Below, in pieces: positions 16,020 through 24,466 of a stretch of 59,711 bases of DNA. Every line of letters begins with the position of its first letter. Position 1 is the first letter of the stretch. A program made the translations under genes and the position numbers. The DNA is from Microcaldota archaeon (GTDB lineage: Archaea; Micrarchaeota; Micrarchaeia; Micrarchaeales; CABMGC01). Location: the NCBI GenBank assembly GCA_021817325.1, contig JAKAVK010000023.1, positions 1-59,711 on the forward strand. The letters are read 5' to 3'. The notes under the pieces were generated by a model. That model had not been told where the DNA came from. It searched no databases and was given only the letters and a program-made list of their open reading frames with translations.

Positions 16020-17324
16020 CTACTGCCCGCTAATCTGCTGGCTCTGGACCGGCGCCGGATATGGCTGCTCCTTCCTGCCTCGGCCTTTTGTCAAATGCAG
16101 GATTAGGATTATTGCCCCGATCACTATAAGGAAGAGCGTCATATAAAAGAGGTACTGCACAAGCCCTGGGCCGCTGGACCGTGTGCCGCTGTTCGCATTA
16201 CCCCCGGAACCGATGCCTGTAGCACTGGAAGAGTTGGTAGACGGGGTCTGGTTCTGCTGCAGTTTCTTATACAGGTCAAGCGAGATCACAGTGCTATTTC
16301 CCACCTGGGTCGTGTTGAGCAGCTCCACATAGTATTCTTGATAACTTATGTTGAGTGGCACGCTGGTTCCGCTCCTTAGTTCATAGGGAGTGTCGTCAAT
16401 AAGCACGTTAGCGTATCCTGCATAGGCATTCAGATAGACCACCTCGAAACCGATGCCGCCTACCGTGGTCGAAATCGATCCGTTGCCGAATCCCAGTATA
16501 TCTACTCCTTCCTGCGCGGTGCTGTTTGCCGATACCACTGATGTAACATAGGCCGTGGTCGTAGTGTTGGATTCTGAAGTCGTATTCGCTGCATTGGTGC
16601 TGTTGCTTGGGTTGCTCTCTGTAGAGTTTGTAATGTTTACCGCAGGGGTGTTTGAAGGCGCACTTCCACGGCCCTTCAGGGCTATTACAGTGATTGTGGA
16701 AGTGCCAGTCGCACTCTCATTTGCCGAGTCCGTTACATTGCCTAGGAACGAATATACGCACCCGACTTCCGACGGGCTTGGCGTGAATACGGCAACCTGG
16801 ACGTTGCCTATCGAAGACGTCGAAGGGATAGGGCACGCAAATGTATTCGAGGTTACAGTCCACGTGTAATTGTAAGGCGATGCGCCATTCTGCGGTATCA
16901 GCTCGGCGTAGGTAGAGTTTCCAACGCTTACTGTGCTGCTGCTCGGCGTGACACTGGCCGTAAGCGTCGGATTGGCATACACCTCAATCGCCGCGCTTCC
17001 AGTGTCGCCCTGAGTGTCTGATACGTCAAACGATATGTCATAGGCGCCTACGGTAGTCGGGGTGAAAGTGCAGACTGATGAGTTGTCAAGGCAGCCAGGC
17101 ATGTAGAAGAGGCCCGATTGGCCAGGACCCTGCAGGTACCACGAGTACTTATAAGGCGGTGCCCCACCCCCCACAGTGAAATGCAGGGTTATGGCCCTGC
17201 CGACATCCGCCTGTATCGTATAATCCTGCTGCGGGGTAACGTATATGACCGCATTCTGCGCTATTGCCAGCATGGGCACGAGCAGTAAGGCCAGCAAAAT
17301 GGCAATCAGCGGGACTTTGTGCAT
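16020..17324 (-). CDS. Cell-surface protein with Ig-like domains and C-terminal anchor
   Basis: A 434-residue protein with a cleavable-looking signal (PLIAILLALLLVPMLAIAQNA). Two PKD/Ig-like repeats follow: GGGAPPYKYSWYL...TVGAYDISFDVSDTQGD and NGASPYNYTWTV...SEVGCVYSFLGNVTDS. Next come a Ser/Thr/Asn-rich stalk with many sequons, a small beta domain (DTPYELRSGTSVPL, a PEGA-like pattern), and a membrane helix near the end (YLFYMTLFLIVIGAIILIL) with a basic cytoplasmic tail. Such proteins display binding domains at the archaeal surface. The ligand is unknown. Confidence 0.75.
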   Translation of the reverse strand: MHKVPLIAILLALLLVPMLAIAQNAVIYVTPQQDYTIQADVGRAITLHFTVGGGAPPYKYSWYLQGPGQSGLFYMPGCLDNSSVCTFTPTTVGAYDISFDVSDTQGDTGSAAIEVYANPTLTASVTPSSSTVSVGNSTYAELIPQNGASPYNYTWTVTSNTFACPIPSTSSIGNVQVAVFTPSPSEVGCVYSFLGNVTDSANESATGTSTITVIALKGRGSAPSNTPAVNITNSTESNPSNSTNAANTTSESNTTTTAYVTSVVSANSTAQEGVDILGFGNGSISTTVGGIGFEVVYLNAYAGYANVLIDDTPYELRSGTSVPLNISYQEYYVELLNTTQVGNSTVISLDLYKKLQQNQTPSTNSSSATGIGSGGNANSGTRSSGPGLVQYLFYMTLFLIVIGAIILILHLTKGRGRKEQPYPAPVQSQQISGQ

Positions 17325-17425
17325 ATAGATTCACATCGCTACGCATGTTCATATACCTTACTTGCCACCCATTTGTGGTGGTCGATACCATTATAAAGTT
17401 TAGAAAGATATGTTTAAGCACAGGC

Positions 17426-17499
17426 GCCGCAATAACTCAGTCCGGGAGAGTGTCCCGCTGAAGACGGGAATGTCGTCGGTTCAAATCCGACTTGCGGCA
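17426..17499 (+). tRNA. tRNA-Phe (GAA)
   Basis: The acceptor GCCGCAA pairs with TTGCGGC and the discriminator is A. The anticodon arm is TCCCG-CTGAAGA-CGGGA, anticodon GAA. The T-arm is GTCGG-TTCAAAT-CCGAC. There is no encoded CCA and no intron. A TATA-like TTATAAAG lies at about 17391-17398. Confidence 0.95.
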
Positions 17500-17581
17500 T
17501 GCCATACCTTTAAGCCAGATAGGAAGAAGGCAACAGGGTACAGATGGGATATCGTCAAGCCTCATTAGGCTGTGATCGCGC

Positions 17582-18586
17582 ATGGAAGACAAGAATGCTG
17601 TCGTTGTAAAGAATGTGACCAAGAAGTACGGCAGCTTCAAGGCAGTGGACGGCATCTCATTCAACGTTGGGGAGGGCGAGATATTCGGGCTGCTAGGACC
17701 CAACGGTGCCGGGAAGACAACAACCATCAAGATGCTTACAACAATATTGCCGCCGACATCAGGGGAGGCAAATGTGGCAGGCTATGACATACGCAGAAAC
17801 CAGAACGATGTAAGGAGGAGTGTGGGCATCATCTTCCAGGACCCATCGCTGGATGATGAGCTGACAGGGAGGGAGAACCTAGAGTTCCATGCAATACTCT
17901 ACAAGATAGGCAAGGAGCAGAGGGAGAGGAAGATAGCAGAGGTGCTCAAGCTTGTGGAGCTTGAGGACAAGGCAGATACCATTGTCAAGTTCTATTCAGG
18001 CGGCATGAAAAGAAGGCTTGAGATAGCAAGGGGCCTGGTCCACGAACCAAAGATACTCTTCCTTGACGAGCCTACAATCGGCCTTGACCCGCAGACAAGA
18101 AGGCACATCTGGGATTACATCAAAGGGCTGAACGAGCTGAGCAGGACTACAATAATACTCACCACCCATTACATAGAGGAGGCCGACTATCTTTGCAACA
18201 GGGTGGCAATAGTGGATCACGGAAAGATGGTGGTCCTCGACACCCCAAAGGCACTCAAGGACCGGCTTGGGGGAGACGTCATATCTGTCGAGGTCAAGGA
18301 AGCTGACTCGCTGAAGGCAAGGCTAGCTGGTCAGCGCTGGATAAAGCATGTCTCAAAGCGCGAAGGATTCCTCGAACTGACTGTCAAGGAGGGCGAGAAG
18401 CGCATACCTGCGATAGTAACCCTGGCCACAAAGAATGGAATAGGGATAGGATCGGTCAGCCTCCACAAGCCCAGCCTTGAGGATGTTTTCATACACTTTA
18501 CCGGCAAGACGATAAGGGAGGAGGAAGGGAGCGGGATCGATGCGATGAGGTTGCACAGGATGGCAAGAAGCAATGCAAGGCACTGA
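17582..18586 (+). CDS. ABC transporter ATP-binding protein (DrrA family)
   Basis: A 334-residue nucleotide-binding subunit with Walker A GPNGAGKTTT (about 39-48), Q-loop IIFQDPSLDDELT, signature YSGGMKRRLEIARGL, Walker B ILFLDEPTIGLDPQ and H-loop LTTHYIEEADYL. A C-terminal domain of about 100 residues (VEVKEADSLKARL...LEDVFIHFTGKTIREEE) is the hallmark of daunorubicin-resistance-type (DrrA) exporters. It is coupled to the permease 16 nt downstream. This is the second such exporter in the window and is not closely similar to the first. Substrate unknown. Confidence 0.92.
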   Translation: MEDKNAVVVKNVTKKYGSFKAVDGISFNVGEGEIFGLLGPNGAGKTTTIKMLTTILPPTSGEANVAGYDIRRNQNDVRRSVGIIFQDPSLDDELTGRENLEFHAILYKIGKEQRERKIAEVLKLVELEDKADTIVKFYSGGMKRRLEIARGLVHEPKILFLDEPTIGLDPQTRRHIWDYIKGLNELSRTTIILTTHYIEEADYLCNRVAIVDHGKMVVLDTPKALKDRLGGDVISVEVKEADSLKARLAGQRWIKHVSKREGFLELTVKEGEKRIPAIVTLATKNGIGIGSVSLHKPSLEDVFIHFTGKTIREEEGSGIDAMRLHRMARSNARH

Positions 18587-18602
18587 ATTGACGGGTTGTG
18601 GC

Positions 18603-19364
18603 ATGGATTCAAACGCTATATATGTTCTCTGGCTCAGGGATGTCATAAGGTTCATCAGGGCCAGGTCCAGGATAATAGGGGTACTCATGATGCCTGTCTT
18701 CTTCCTTGCCGGCCTTGGCCTTGGGCTGGGCAGCCTGATACACCTTCCAGGAGGCGGTGATTATCTCAACTTCATAGTTCCAGGGATAATAGGCATGTCC
18801 CTTCTGTTCACCTCGATCTTCACCGGAAGTGCGGTGATGTGGGACAGGCAGTTCGGCTTCCTTAAGGAGATACTTGTGACCCCAAATTCCAGGCTATCAA
18901 TAGTGCTTGGCAGGGTTGCCGGGGGAGCCACGACCGCAGTGCTTCAGAGCATACTGGTTCTGATAATAGCGCTGCTGATAGGCTTCAACATATCCTTCGG
19001 CGCGGCAAACCTGATGGCGCTTGTCTTCATGATACTGATCTCTACAACCTTCATAGGCCTGGGCCTGACGCTGGGGTCGGTGATAAACGACTTCCAGGGC
19101 TTCCAACTGGTGACAAGCTTCTTTACGATGCCGCTCTTCTTCCTCTCAAACAGCATCTTCCCGATAGCAGTGCTGCCTTCGTACATACAATTCATAATGT
19201 ACCTCAACCCGCTCACATACGGTGTCGACGGTCTAAGGAACGCGCTGCTTCCAGCTGGGTCAGCCGCTCTGCCCATGTGGATCGACCTCGTGGCGCTGCT
19301 CATATCGAGTGCAATCATGCTCTCAATTGCCGTGTATGCATTCAGCAAGACCGAGGCAGGCTGA
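18603..19364 (+). CDS. ABC-2 type transporter permease (DrrB family)
   Basis: A 254-residue membrane protein from ATG 18603, which follows the ATPase stop; the ORF-track start would overlap it. Six membrane segments include VLMMPVFFLAGLGLGLG, FIVPGIIGMSLLFTSIFTG, LIIALLIGFNISFG and the conserved family motif FFLSNSIFPIAVLP before PLTYGVDGLRNALL. These are typical of the ABC-2 permease that pairs with DrrA ATPases to export lipids or drugs. Confidence 0.9.
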   Translation: MDSNAIYVLWLRDVIRFIRARSRIIGVLMMPVFFLAGLGLGLGSLIHLPGGGDYLNFIVPGIIGMSLLFTSIFTGSAVMWDRQFGFLKEILVTPNSRLSIVLGRVAGGATTAVLQSILVLIIALLIGFNISFGAANLMALVFMILISTTFIGLGLTLGSVINDFQGFQLVTSFFTMPLFFLSNSIFPIAVLPSYIQFIMYLNPLTYGVDGLRNALLPAGSAALPMWIDLVALLISSAIMLSIAVYAFSKTEAG

Positions 19365-19426
19365 GAGTTCATTGTGCCGGCTGCAAAGGCTTTTATTCCT
19401 AGACTAAGGATACCTCCAGTGGTGTG

Positions 19427-20362
19427 ATGCAATCCAATTATGCCGACAGGCTCATAGAGGCGGTACTCAAGAAGGGCAATCCATGCATAGTAGGCCTGGA
19501 TCCTAGGATGGACCAGATGCCAGACTTCGCCGTCTCTTCGCCCAGAGGCGACCAGGAGTCCGCGGTGCGCAGCAGCATCGCCGCGTATCACCGCTGCGTG
19601 ATAGATGCGGTTGCCGACCTGATTCCCGGGGTGAAGCTCCAGAGCGCCTTCTACGAGCAATACGGGATGGGCGGCATGGCGGCGTTCCATGATACTGTGG
19701 AATATGCAAAGCGCATGGGGCTTGTAGTAATAGTAGATGCCAAGCGCAATGACATAGCCTCGACAGCAGAGGCGTATGCGAATACCTTCCTCGGAAGGAC
19801 CCGAATCTTCGGCGAACTGAAACCGATAGTCGATGCGGATTGTATCACCGTGTCCCCATATCTCGGGCGTGATAGCATAGAACCCTTCGTGAAGGCGTGT
19901 GCACAGTACGGCAAGGGGATATTTGTACTGGTAAAGACCTCAAATCCCGGATCGGCCGACCTGCAGGACATCAAGCTTGGGGACGGGATGGCGATGTACC
20001 GGAGGGTGATCGAGATGGTGAACAGTTGCGGCGCAGGCCTTATCGGTAGGCACGGTTATAGCTCCATAGGTGCGGTTGTCGGTGCGCCGTTTCCTGAAGA
20101 AGCCAGGGTAATTAGGAGGCTCATGCCCAGATCAATCTTCTTGGTCCCAGGCTATGGGGCTCAGGGCGCAACAGCCGCAGATGCCGCGGCATGCTTCAAC
20201 GCCGACGGGTTGGGTGCCGTAGTCAACGCCTCGCGCAGCCTAACATATGGTCTGGAATCAAGATCGGCACCTGAGGAGAAGGTAGGGGAGGAGATCAGGA
20301 AGAGGACAGAGACTATGGCAAGAGAGATAACAGAGGCAATAGCGTTGAGCGTTTCAAAATGA
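19427..20362 (+). CDS. pyrF: Orotidine 5'-phosphate decarboxylase, long (type 2) form
   Basis: A 311-residue TIM barrel; GTG 19424 is the ORF-track start and ATG 19427 is preferred. CIVGLDPRMDQMP opens the active site. VVIVDAKRNDIASTA carries the catalytic Lys-Asp pair (DxKxxD-type). VKTSNPGSADLQ and FLVPGYGAQGATAAD form the phosphate end. The length and motifs match the PyrF subfamily of about 280-310 residues rather than the short archaeal type. It makes UMP from OMP, the last step of pyrimidine synthesis, and stands 38 nt before the probable pyrE. Confidence 0.92.
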   Translation: MQSNYADRLIEAVLKKGNPCIVGLDPRMDQMPDFAVSSPRGDQESAVRSSIAAYHRCVIDAVADLIPGVKLQSAFYEQYGMGGMAAFHDTVEYAKRMGLVVIVDAKRNDIASTAEAYANTFLGRTRIFGELKPIVDADCITVSPYLGRDSIEPFVKACAQYGKGIFVLVKTSNPGSADLQDIKLGDGMAMYRRVIEMVNSCGAGLIGRHGYSSIGAVVGAPFPEEARVIRRLMPRSIFLVPGYGAQGATAADAAACFNADGLGAVVNASRSLTYGLESRSAPEEKVGEEIRKRTETMAREITEAIALSVSK

Positions 20363-20400
20363 GGCACCGCAGGCGGCCTTGAAAAGCGTTGGTGTGAGAT

Positions 20401-21162
20401 ATGACTAACAGGAAAGAAGAACTGGGGAAGGAGATCCTGGCCGGGCTGTACGATACCCATATGATACTTACTTGGCACAGGGATAAGCCTGATGGGTGGG
20501 TCATGGCAAGCGGGCTGTGGACTCCGTTCTACATAAACCTGCGCCTGATATCCAGCGCCAGCCCGGACCTGTACAGGAAGGTTGCAGACGGCTTTTCCCT
20601 GCTTCTCGAGGAAGCTGACTTCAAGCCGGACGGCAGGACGAGGGTGGTGGGAATAGCGATGGCAGGCGTTCCACTGGCCAATGCCATAACCCTGCAGTAT
20701 GGCATCCCCTCCCTTTATACAAGGAAGCTGCCCGAGACGATCAGGACAAGAGAGGCAATAGCCGAGTACACCGAGTCCCATGGTCACCATGCGCTTGTGG
20801 AAGGAGACATGAGATCCTGGGATAAGCTTGGCATAATCGACGATCTGGTCACAAGATTCGATAGCAAGGTGCTTGCGCATACTCAGCTGGAGCTGGAGAT
20901 CGAGAGAAGGGGGCTCACAGGCATACGCGCGGAAGATTTCTTTGTGCTGCTCGACAGGGAACAGGGCGGCTCGCAGAGGGCTAAAGAGCTGGGATACAGG
21001 ATGCACTCCCTAATACCGTTTGCTTCAAAAGGGCTCGGGTGGCTCAGGGGTACGCTGAGCGATATCGAATACGAGACAATCAGCGACTATCTAAACAATC
21101 CGCAGAAATACCAGCCGCCCGGAATCCGTAAGGAACTGAAGGAAAGGGCAAAGCCACGATGA
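20401..21162 (+). CDS. pyrE: Orotate phosphoribosyltransferase (probable)
   Basis: A 253-residue type I PRTase. MASGLWTPFYINLRL is the orotate-site motif, VGIAMAGVPLANAI and YTRKLPET follow, and the PRPP-binding loop reads LGIIDDLVTRFDSKV in place of the usual VVVDDVxTTGxS. Two adjacent acids are kept but the TTG of the loop is changed to TRF, and the C-terminal 60 residues (LDREQGGSQRAKELG onward) fit OPRTs. It starts after a GGTGTGA Shine-Dalgarno sequence. It forms OMP, the substrate of the preceding pyrF product, so the pair converts orotate to UMP. Confidence 0.8.
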   Translation: MTNRKEELGKEILAGLYDTHMILTWHRDKPDGWVMASGLWTPFYINLRLISSASPDLYRKVADGFSLLLEEADFKPDGRTRVVGIAMAGVPLANAITLQYGIPSLYTRKLPETIRTREAIAEYTESHGHHALVEGDMRSWDKLGIIDDLVTRFDSKVLAHTQLELEIERRGLTGIRAEDFFVLLDREQGGSQRAKELGYRMHSLIPFASKGLGWLRGTLSDIEYETISDYLNNPQKYQPPGIRKELKERAKPR

Positions 21163-21273
21163 GAATGTATTGTCCCGCGTAGGTGCCGCTTGCAATACGC
21201 ATGGCGCGTGTGCTACTACCTAAATACACGGGACTGCTCTCAACAAATAAATAGGCTTACCGATGTAAACGAT

Positions 21274-22056
21274 ATGATGGCAAGAATACGGACACGGCCA
21301 AGCAAGTTCGAGGAAGAATGCATAATCAGGGCTGCCAACGCCGTAGCAGGGATATCAAGGCTCGCTGGCACTGGGAGGGCCAAGGCTGCCGTTGAGCCTC
21401 TGGCGCAGGCGGCTGCGGCCGATATGGCATCCAGGATACTCAAGTGGTCCGCGATCTCAAAGCTGGAGCTGGTTGCGAACTCTACGAGGAACATCGATGC
21501 TGTTGAGGCAGTCGCCCAGGCAATGGCCTCAATGTTTAATGCCGGGGTAAGGGATGCAGACATCGCTCTGAGGTACATGCTCTCACTTTCCAAGCGCCCT
21601 GACGGAGGAGATACGCTCATACTGTTTGCGCAGTCAGCAAAGCTGCACCCCGAGATGGCGAGTTCGCTGAGCAATATATCCGGACTTAGCGGAGGCCCAG
21701 CATCTCTGTCCTTAGGCCTGCGTGTCGCAGAGAGCGGGAGATTCAGTGCAATGGTACAGAGGCTGGCGCACAAGCCGGACCAAGACGACGAAGTACGCCA
21801 GATATGGATTGCCATAGTGGGAATAGGCGCATCTACGCGATCAGAGCATGCTGCAAGCGCTGCACTCGCTGCGCTCGAGAAGCAGGCAGAGGCTGGGGCC
21901 AGCGCTGTCAAAGTCAAGGATGCCGCATGGGAAATATACAATACGGCATCAGAAACCGGGGATGTGGAGAAGACAATACGCAAAGCAAAAGCATTCAGGC
22001 CATCTTCCACTGAAGGCATAAGGCCACTGCTGCGCAAAAGTGGCAGCCGGATCTAG
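21274..22056 (+). CDS. Alanine-rich helical protein, unknown
   Basis: About 260 residues from ATG 21274. A TATA-like ACAAATAAATAGG about 26 nt upstream supports a leaderless start there, and the longer ORF start at 21190 is not needed. The protein is Ala-rich and almost wholly helical, with repeated helix pairs (AVEPLAQAAAADMASRIL; AVEAVAQAMASMFNAG; SAALAALEKQAEAG) reminiscent of alpha-solenoid or HEAT-like folds, but I cannot define a repeat period. There are no cysteines, signal or membrane segment in this form. Function unknown. Confidence 0.6.
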   Translation: MMARIRTRPSKFEEECIIRAANAVAGISRLAGTGRAKAAVEPLAQAAAADMASRILKWSAISKLELVANSTRNIDAVEAVAQAMASMFNAGVRDADIALRYMLSLSKRPDGGDTLILFAQSAKLHPEMASSLSNISGLSGGPASLSLGLRVAESGRFSAMVQRLAHKPDQDDEVRQIWIAIVGIGASTRSEHAASAALAALEKQAEAGASAVKVKDAAWEIYNTASETGDVEKTIRKAKAFRPSSTEGIRPLLRKSGSRI

Positions 22057-22144
22057 GACTACTATTTATAAGTTGTTACCCGCCAGAGCAGCAAGCTATA
22101 AATATGAGCAGGTGAGGGAAAGAAATAAGAGGTTGGTGGGAACG

Positions 22145-22303
22145 ATGGGGAGAGAACTTGCTAGATACGGACGACTGGACAGGTATATAGATGCCGCAGG
22201 GTCGTCATCCAAAGCCGCGTTTATGGAGGCGCCGGATGAGATAAGCAGTATAAATGCACAGGTTGAGAAGCACTTCCGCAAGGCATCTAAGGGTGCGCGA
22301 TAA
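22145..22303 (+). CDS. Very small unknown protein
   Basis: Fifty-two residues from ATG 22145 (MGRELARYGRLDRYIDAAGSS...). An upstream GTG (22113) and the ORF-track start (22040) are alternatives. A TATA-like CTATAAATATG at about 22097-22107 places transcription near 22125, favouring 22145. It is basic and helical, with no motif. Its reading frame is the best-composed one in the gap between the helical protein and the ankyrin protein, but it may not be a gene. Confidence 0.4.
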   Translation: MGRELARYGRLDRYIDAAGSSSKAAFMEAPDEISSINAQVEKHFRKASKGAR

Positions 22304-22354
22304 AGGCGCGCATCTGCATAGTGATAAAAATTCCGCGGTTTCATAGTCAGGCAT

Positions 22355-23251
22355 ATGCCAAATACCGATCCCGCGCAGATCCACAAGTTCATCGAGGCGG
22401 CGCACAACGGCGACGTCAAGGAGGTAAGGAAGCTCGCTGACAACGGGATGGATGTAAACGAGAGAGGCGCTAACGGGCTCACCGCACTCATGGTGGCTGC
22501 CGGAGAGGGCCACATGCTTGTGCTAGAGTACCTAATAAGCCGCAGCGCGAACCCGAATGCCAAGAGCGCTAACGGGCTCACCGCTCTGAACTTTGCGGTA
22601 AAGTGGGGCAGCAACGACGCCGTTGCATACCTTGTCGATCACGGTGCCGAGGTAAATTCATCCAACAACGATGGCATAACGGTGCTGATGGATGCCGCAA
22701 TAGACAGTAAGATAGACGCGGTCAGATATCTGCTCAAGGAAGGCGCGGATATTAATGCCAAGGACAAGTTCGGGAGGACTGCCCTGATGTATGCAGACAA
22801 CATCAGGATAATAGAACAGCTGGTCGATCACGGTGCAGATGTGAACGAGGCAGACAAGGACGGAAGGACAGCGCTGATGAGGGTTTCCAGCCTTGGCAGG
22901 TTGGATTCGATAGAATATCTTCTCAAGAACGGCGCGAGGCCAGGCGCAGAGGACAGAAACGGATGGAGTGCGGCGATGTTCGCGGCCTTCAAGGGACATC
23001 TCGAAGCGCTGCAACTCTTGGTCAAGGCCGGCGCCGAGATCAAATCCACCAGCGGAAACGGGATAACCGCCCTTGCAGTTGCGTCAGGGGAGGGCCGTCT
23101 TCACATAGTAAAGTGGCTGATAGACAACAACATGGTTGATCCAAAGACCGGGGCGAAGGATGCGATCACCGCCCTCATGTTCGCACTGGCCAATGAGCAC
23201 TACGAAACCGCACGGTACCTAGAAGAGAAGTTCGGAAAACCCCAATTCTAA
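22355..23251 (+). CDS. Ankyrin-repeat protein
   Basis: A 298-residue protein made entirely of about nine ankyrin repeats, each carrying the NGLTALMVAAGEGH and VEYLLKxGADxN pattern, from residue 5 to the end. The fifth repeat is short by three residues (RTALMYADNIRIIEQLV). There is no signal, membrane segment or enzymatic domain. Ankyrin stacks bind protein partners; the partner is unknown. Such repeat proteins are frequent in host-associated microbes, which would fit an episymbiotic lifestyle, but that is only suggestive. Confidence 0.93.
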   Translation: MPNTDPAQIHKFIEAAHNGDVKEVRKLADNGMDVNERGANGLTALMVAAGEGHMLVLEYLISRSANPNAKSANGLTALNFAVKWGSNDAVAYLVDHGAEVNSSNNDGITVLMDAAIDSKIDAVRYLLKEGADINAKDKFGRTALMYADNIRIIEQLVDHGADVNEADKDGRTALMRVSSLGRLDSIEYLLKNGARPGAEDRNGWSAAMFAAFKGHLEALQLLVKAGAEIKSTSGNGITALAVASGEGRLHIVKWLIDNNMVDPKTGAKDAITALMFALANEHYETARYLEEKFGKPQF

Positions 23252-23268
23252 AACGGCCTTCCGCACCT

Positions 23269-23439
23269 TCAGAGAGTAGCCATCTGCAATCGGATTGCGC
23301 AGTTTGGGCAGTCCCAGCTGTTCTCCCCTCCCTGCCCCTGTACCGCACAGGTAAGGTGATAGTACTGTGCGCAAGATTCGCAGTATCCACAAGGTCCGCT
23401 CAACTGCTCCCCGCAAGCACCACATTTATATGTAGCCAT
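23269..23439 (-). CDS. 56-residue PHD-finger-like zinc protein
   Basis: A gene below the ORF-track cutoff. From ATG 23439 the protein reads MATYKCGACGEQ... and ends at TGA 23269. Eight ligands follow the PHD order and spacing: C6-x2-C9, C20-x2-C23, then x4-H28-x2-C31, then C44-x2-C47, with Trp two residues before the last pair (SWDCPNC) as in PHD fingers. C17 is a ninth cysteine. A TATA box (minus ATTTATAATAA at 23461-23471) is centred 26-27 nt from the ATG, giving a leaderless mRNA. PHD fingers are eukaryotic chromatin readers; RING, treble-clef or rubredoxin-like folds remain possible. It lies beside tRNA-Gly, divergently. Confidence 0.7.
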   Translation of the reverse strand: MATYKCGACGEQLSGPCGYCESCAQYYHLTCAVQGQGGENSWDCPNCAIRLQMATL

Positions 23440-23460
23440 GCCTAAGCTATTATTGCAGCC

Positions 23461-23471
23461 TTATTATAAAT
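23461..23471. promoter_or_regulatory. Shared TATA box, zinc-protein gene and tRNA-Gly
   Basis: TTATTATAAAT lies 61 bp between the divergent ATG 23439 and tRNA 5' end 23500. Read leftward its centre predicts a start at about 23440, and read rightward at about 23493, a few nt before the tRNA. No other TATA is visible in the gap. Confidence 0.55.
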
Positions 23472-23499
23472 CTTGGCGATATAATCCGTATTCATGCAT

Positions 23500-23572
23500 G
23501 CGAGTGTAGTCTAGCCTGGTAGGACTTTGCCTTGCCAAGGCAAGAACCCGGGTTCAAATCCCGGCACTCGCA
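23500..23572 (+). tRNA. tRNA-Gly (GCC)
   Basis: The acceptor GCGAGTG pairs with CACTCGC and the discriminator is A. The anticodon arm is TTGCC-TTGCCAA-GGCAA, anticodon GCC. The T-arm is CCGGG-TTCAAAT-CCCGG. No intron and no encoded CCA. Confidence 0.95.
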
Positions 23573-23774
23573 CGTTGGCATATTGCGCTGTACTTAACAA
23601 TATTCAGGATGCTAGAACTGATATTGGATGGGAAGCACTATCAGACACCGGTTCATGGAAAGAGGGATTGCCAGGGCCGCGGCTGTTTACACACATTCCG
23701 CTGCCTTTTCGTAAGTCTAGATGCCGTGCAGCGGCAGGTCTTCTCCGTCACACTATGCGTTGATCTCCAGTGCC

Positions 23775-24461
23775 TCATTTACCTGTTGCCTGCTTCAACC
23801 CTTCGTTGTAGATGGTTGCGGCAAGCTTATAACGGGAGATGCTGTGCGTTATGACCCTGCCCTTTCCGCTGAACGTTGCGAGAAAGAGACCTGTTCCTCC
23901 CCAGAGGGCAGTCCTAATATTATCTACAAACCTAATCTTGTAGGAGATCCCATAATCGAAAGCCGCGATGTGGCCCGGCTCAAGCTCTATCGCCCTATCC
24001 CCGTCAAGGTTGTACACGATGTTGTCTCCCGCCGTGTGTATGAAGACGGTCCCCGGCCCGGTGAACTCCTGCAGCAGCAGCCCCGCGCCGCCGAAGAAAG
24101 CGGCACCTATGCTGACAGTTGTTATCGTGAACTTCATTCCGTCCGTGTGCATTAGGAAGGCGTCATGCTCCGCTATGAACTTCTCGCCTTCCTTGAGCGG
24201 TATTGACATTATCTTGCCTGGAAAGACGCCGGCGATCTCCATATGACCCCCCTTATCGTGTGCCCTGAATTCGGTAAGCAGCGCAGAGGCGCCTACAGCC
24301 TTCCTCTCAAGCATACCCACTATCCCTCCCATCACCCTGGGTGTCATTATGACGTTCTCATCCTTGCTTATGAGCTTTCCCGAATCCGCGTGTACTGCCT
24401 CCCCAGCATCCAGGATTATCTTCAGCGACTGAAAGTTGTCCCCTGCTATCTCGTAATCCAT
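23775..24461 (-). CDS. AIM24/TIGR00266-family protein
   Basis: A 228-residue beta-barrel-type protein from ATG 24461, preceded by a clear GGTGA Shine-Dalgarno sequence; the ORF track starts at an upstream GTG. Glycine patterns GGIVGMLERKAVG, SIGAAFFGGAGLLLQEFTGPG and ALWGGTGLFLATFSGKG are the hallmark of the AIM24/TIGR00266 (YbfA-like) family. Its biochemical role is unknown; the yeast AIM24 relative is mitochondrial. It is coupled to gatE: the SD lies at the gatE stop. The functional link is unclear. Confidence 0.88.
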   Translation of the reverse strand: MDYEIAGDNFQSLKIILDAGEAVHADSGKLISKDENVIMTPRVMGGIVGMLERKAVGASALLTEFRAHDKGGHMEIAGVFPGKIMSIPLKEGEKFIAEHDAFLMHTDGMKFTITTVSIGAAFFGGAGLLLQEFTGPGTVFIHTAGDNIVYNLDGDRAIELEPGHIAAFDYGISYKIRFVDNIRTALWGGTGLFLATFSGKGRVITHSISRYKLAATIYNEGLKQATGK

Positions 24462-24466
24462 GTGTT

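Noticed and set aside
20161-21006. 281-residue minus ORF across pyrF and pyrE
   Set aside because: Antisense to two genes with clear motifs.
21240-22037. 265-residue minus-strand ORF
   Set aside because: It is a long antisense shadow of the Ala-rich helical gene; GC-rich Ala codons remove stops on the other strand.
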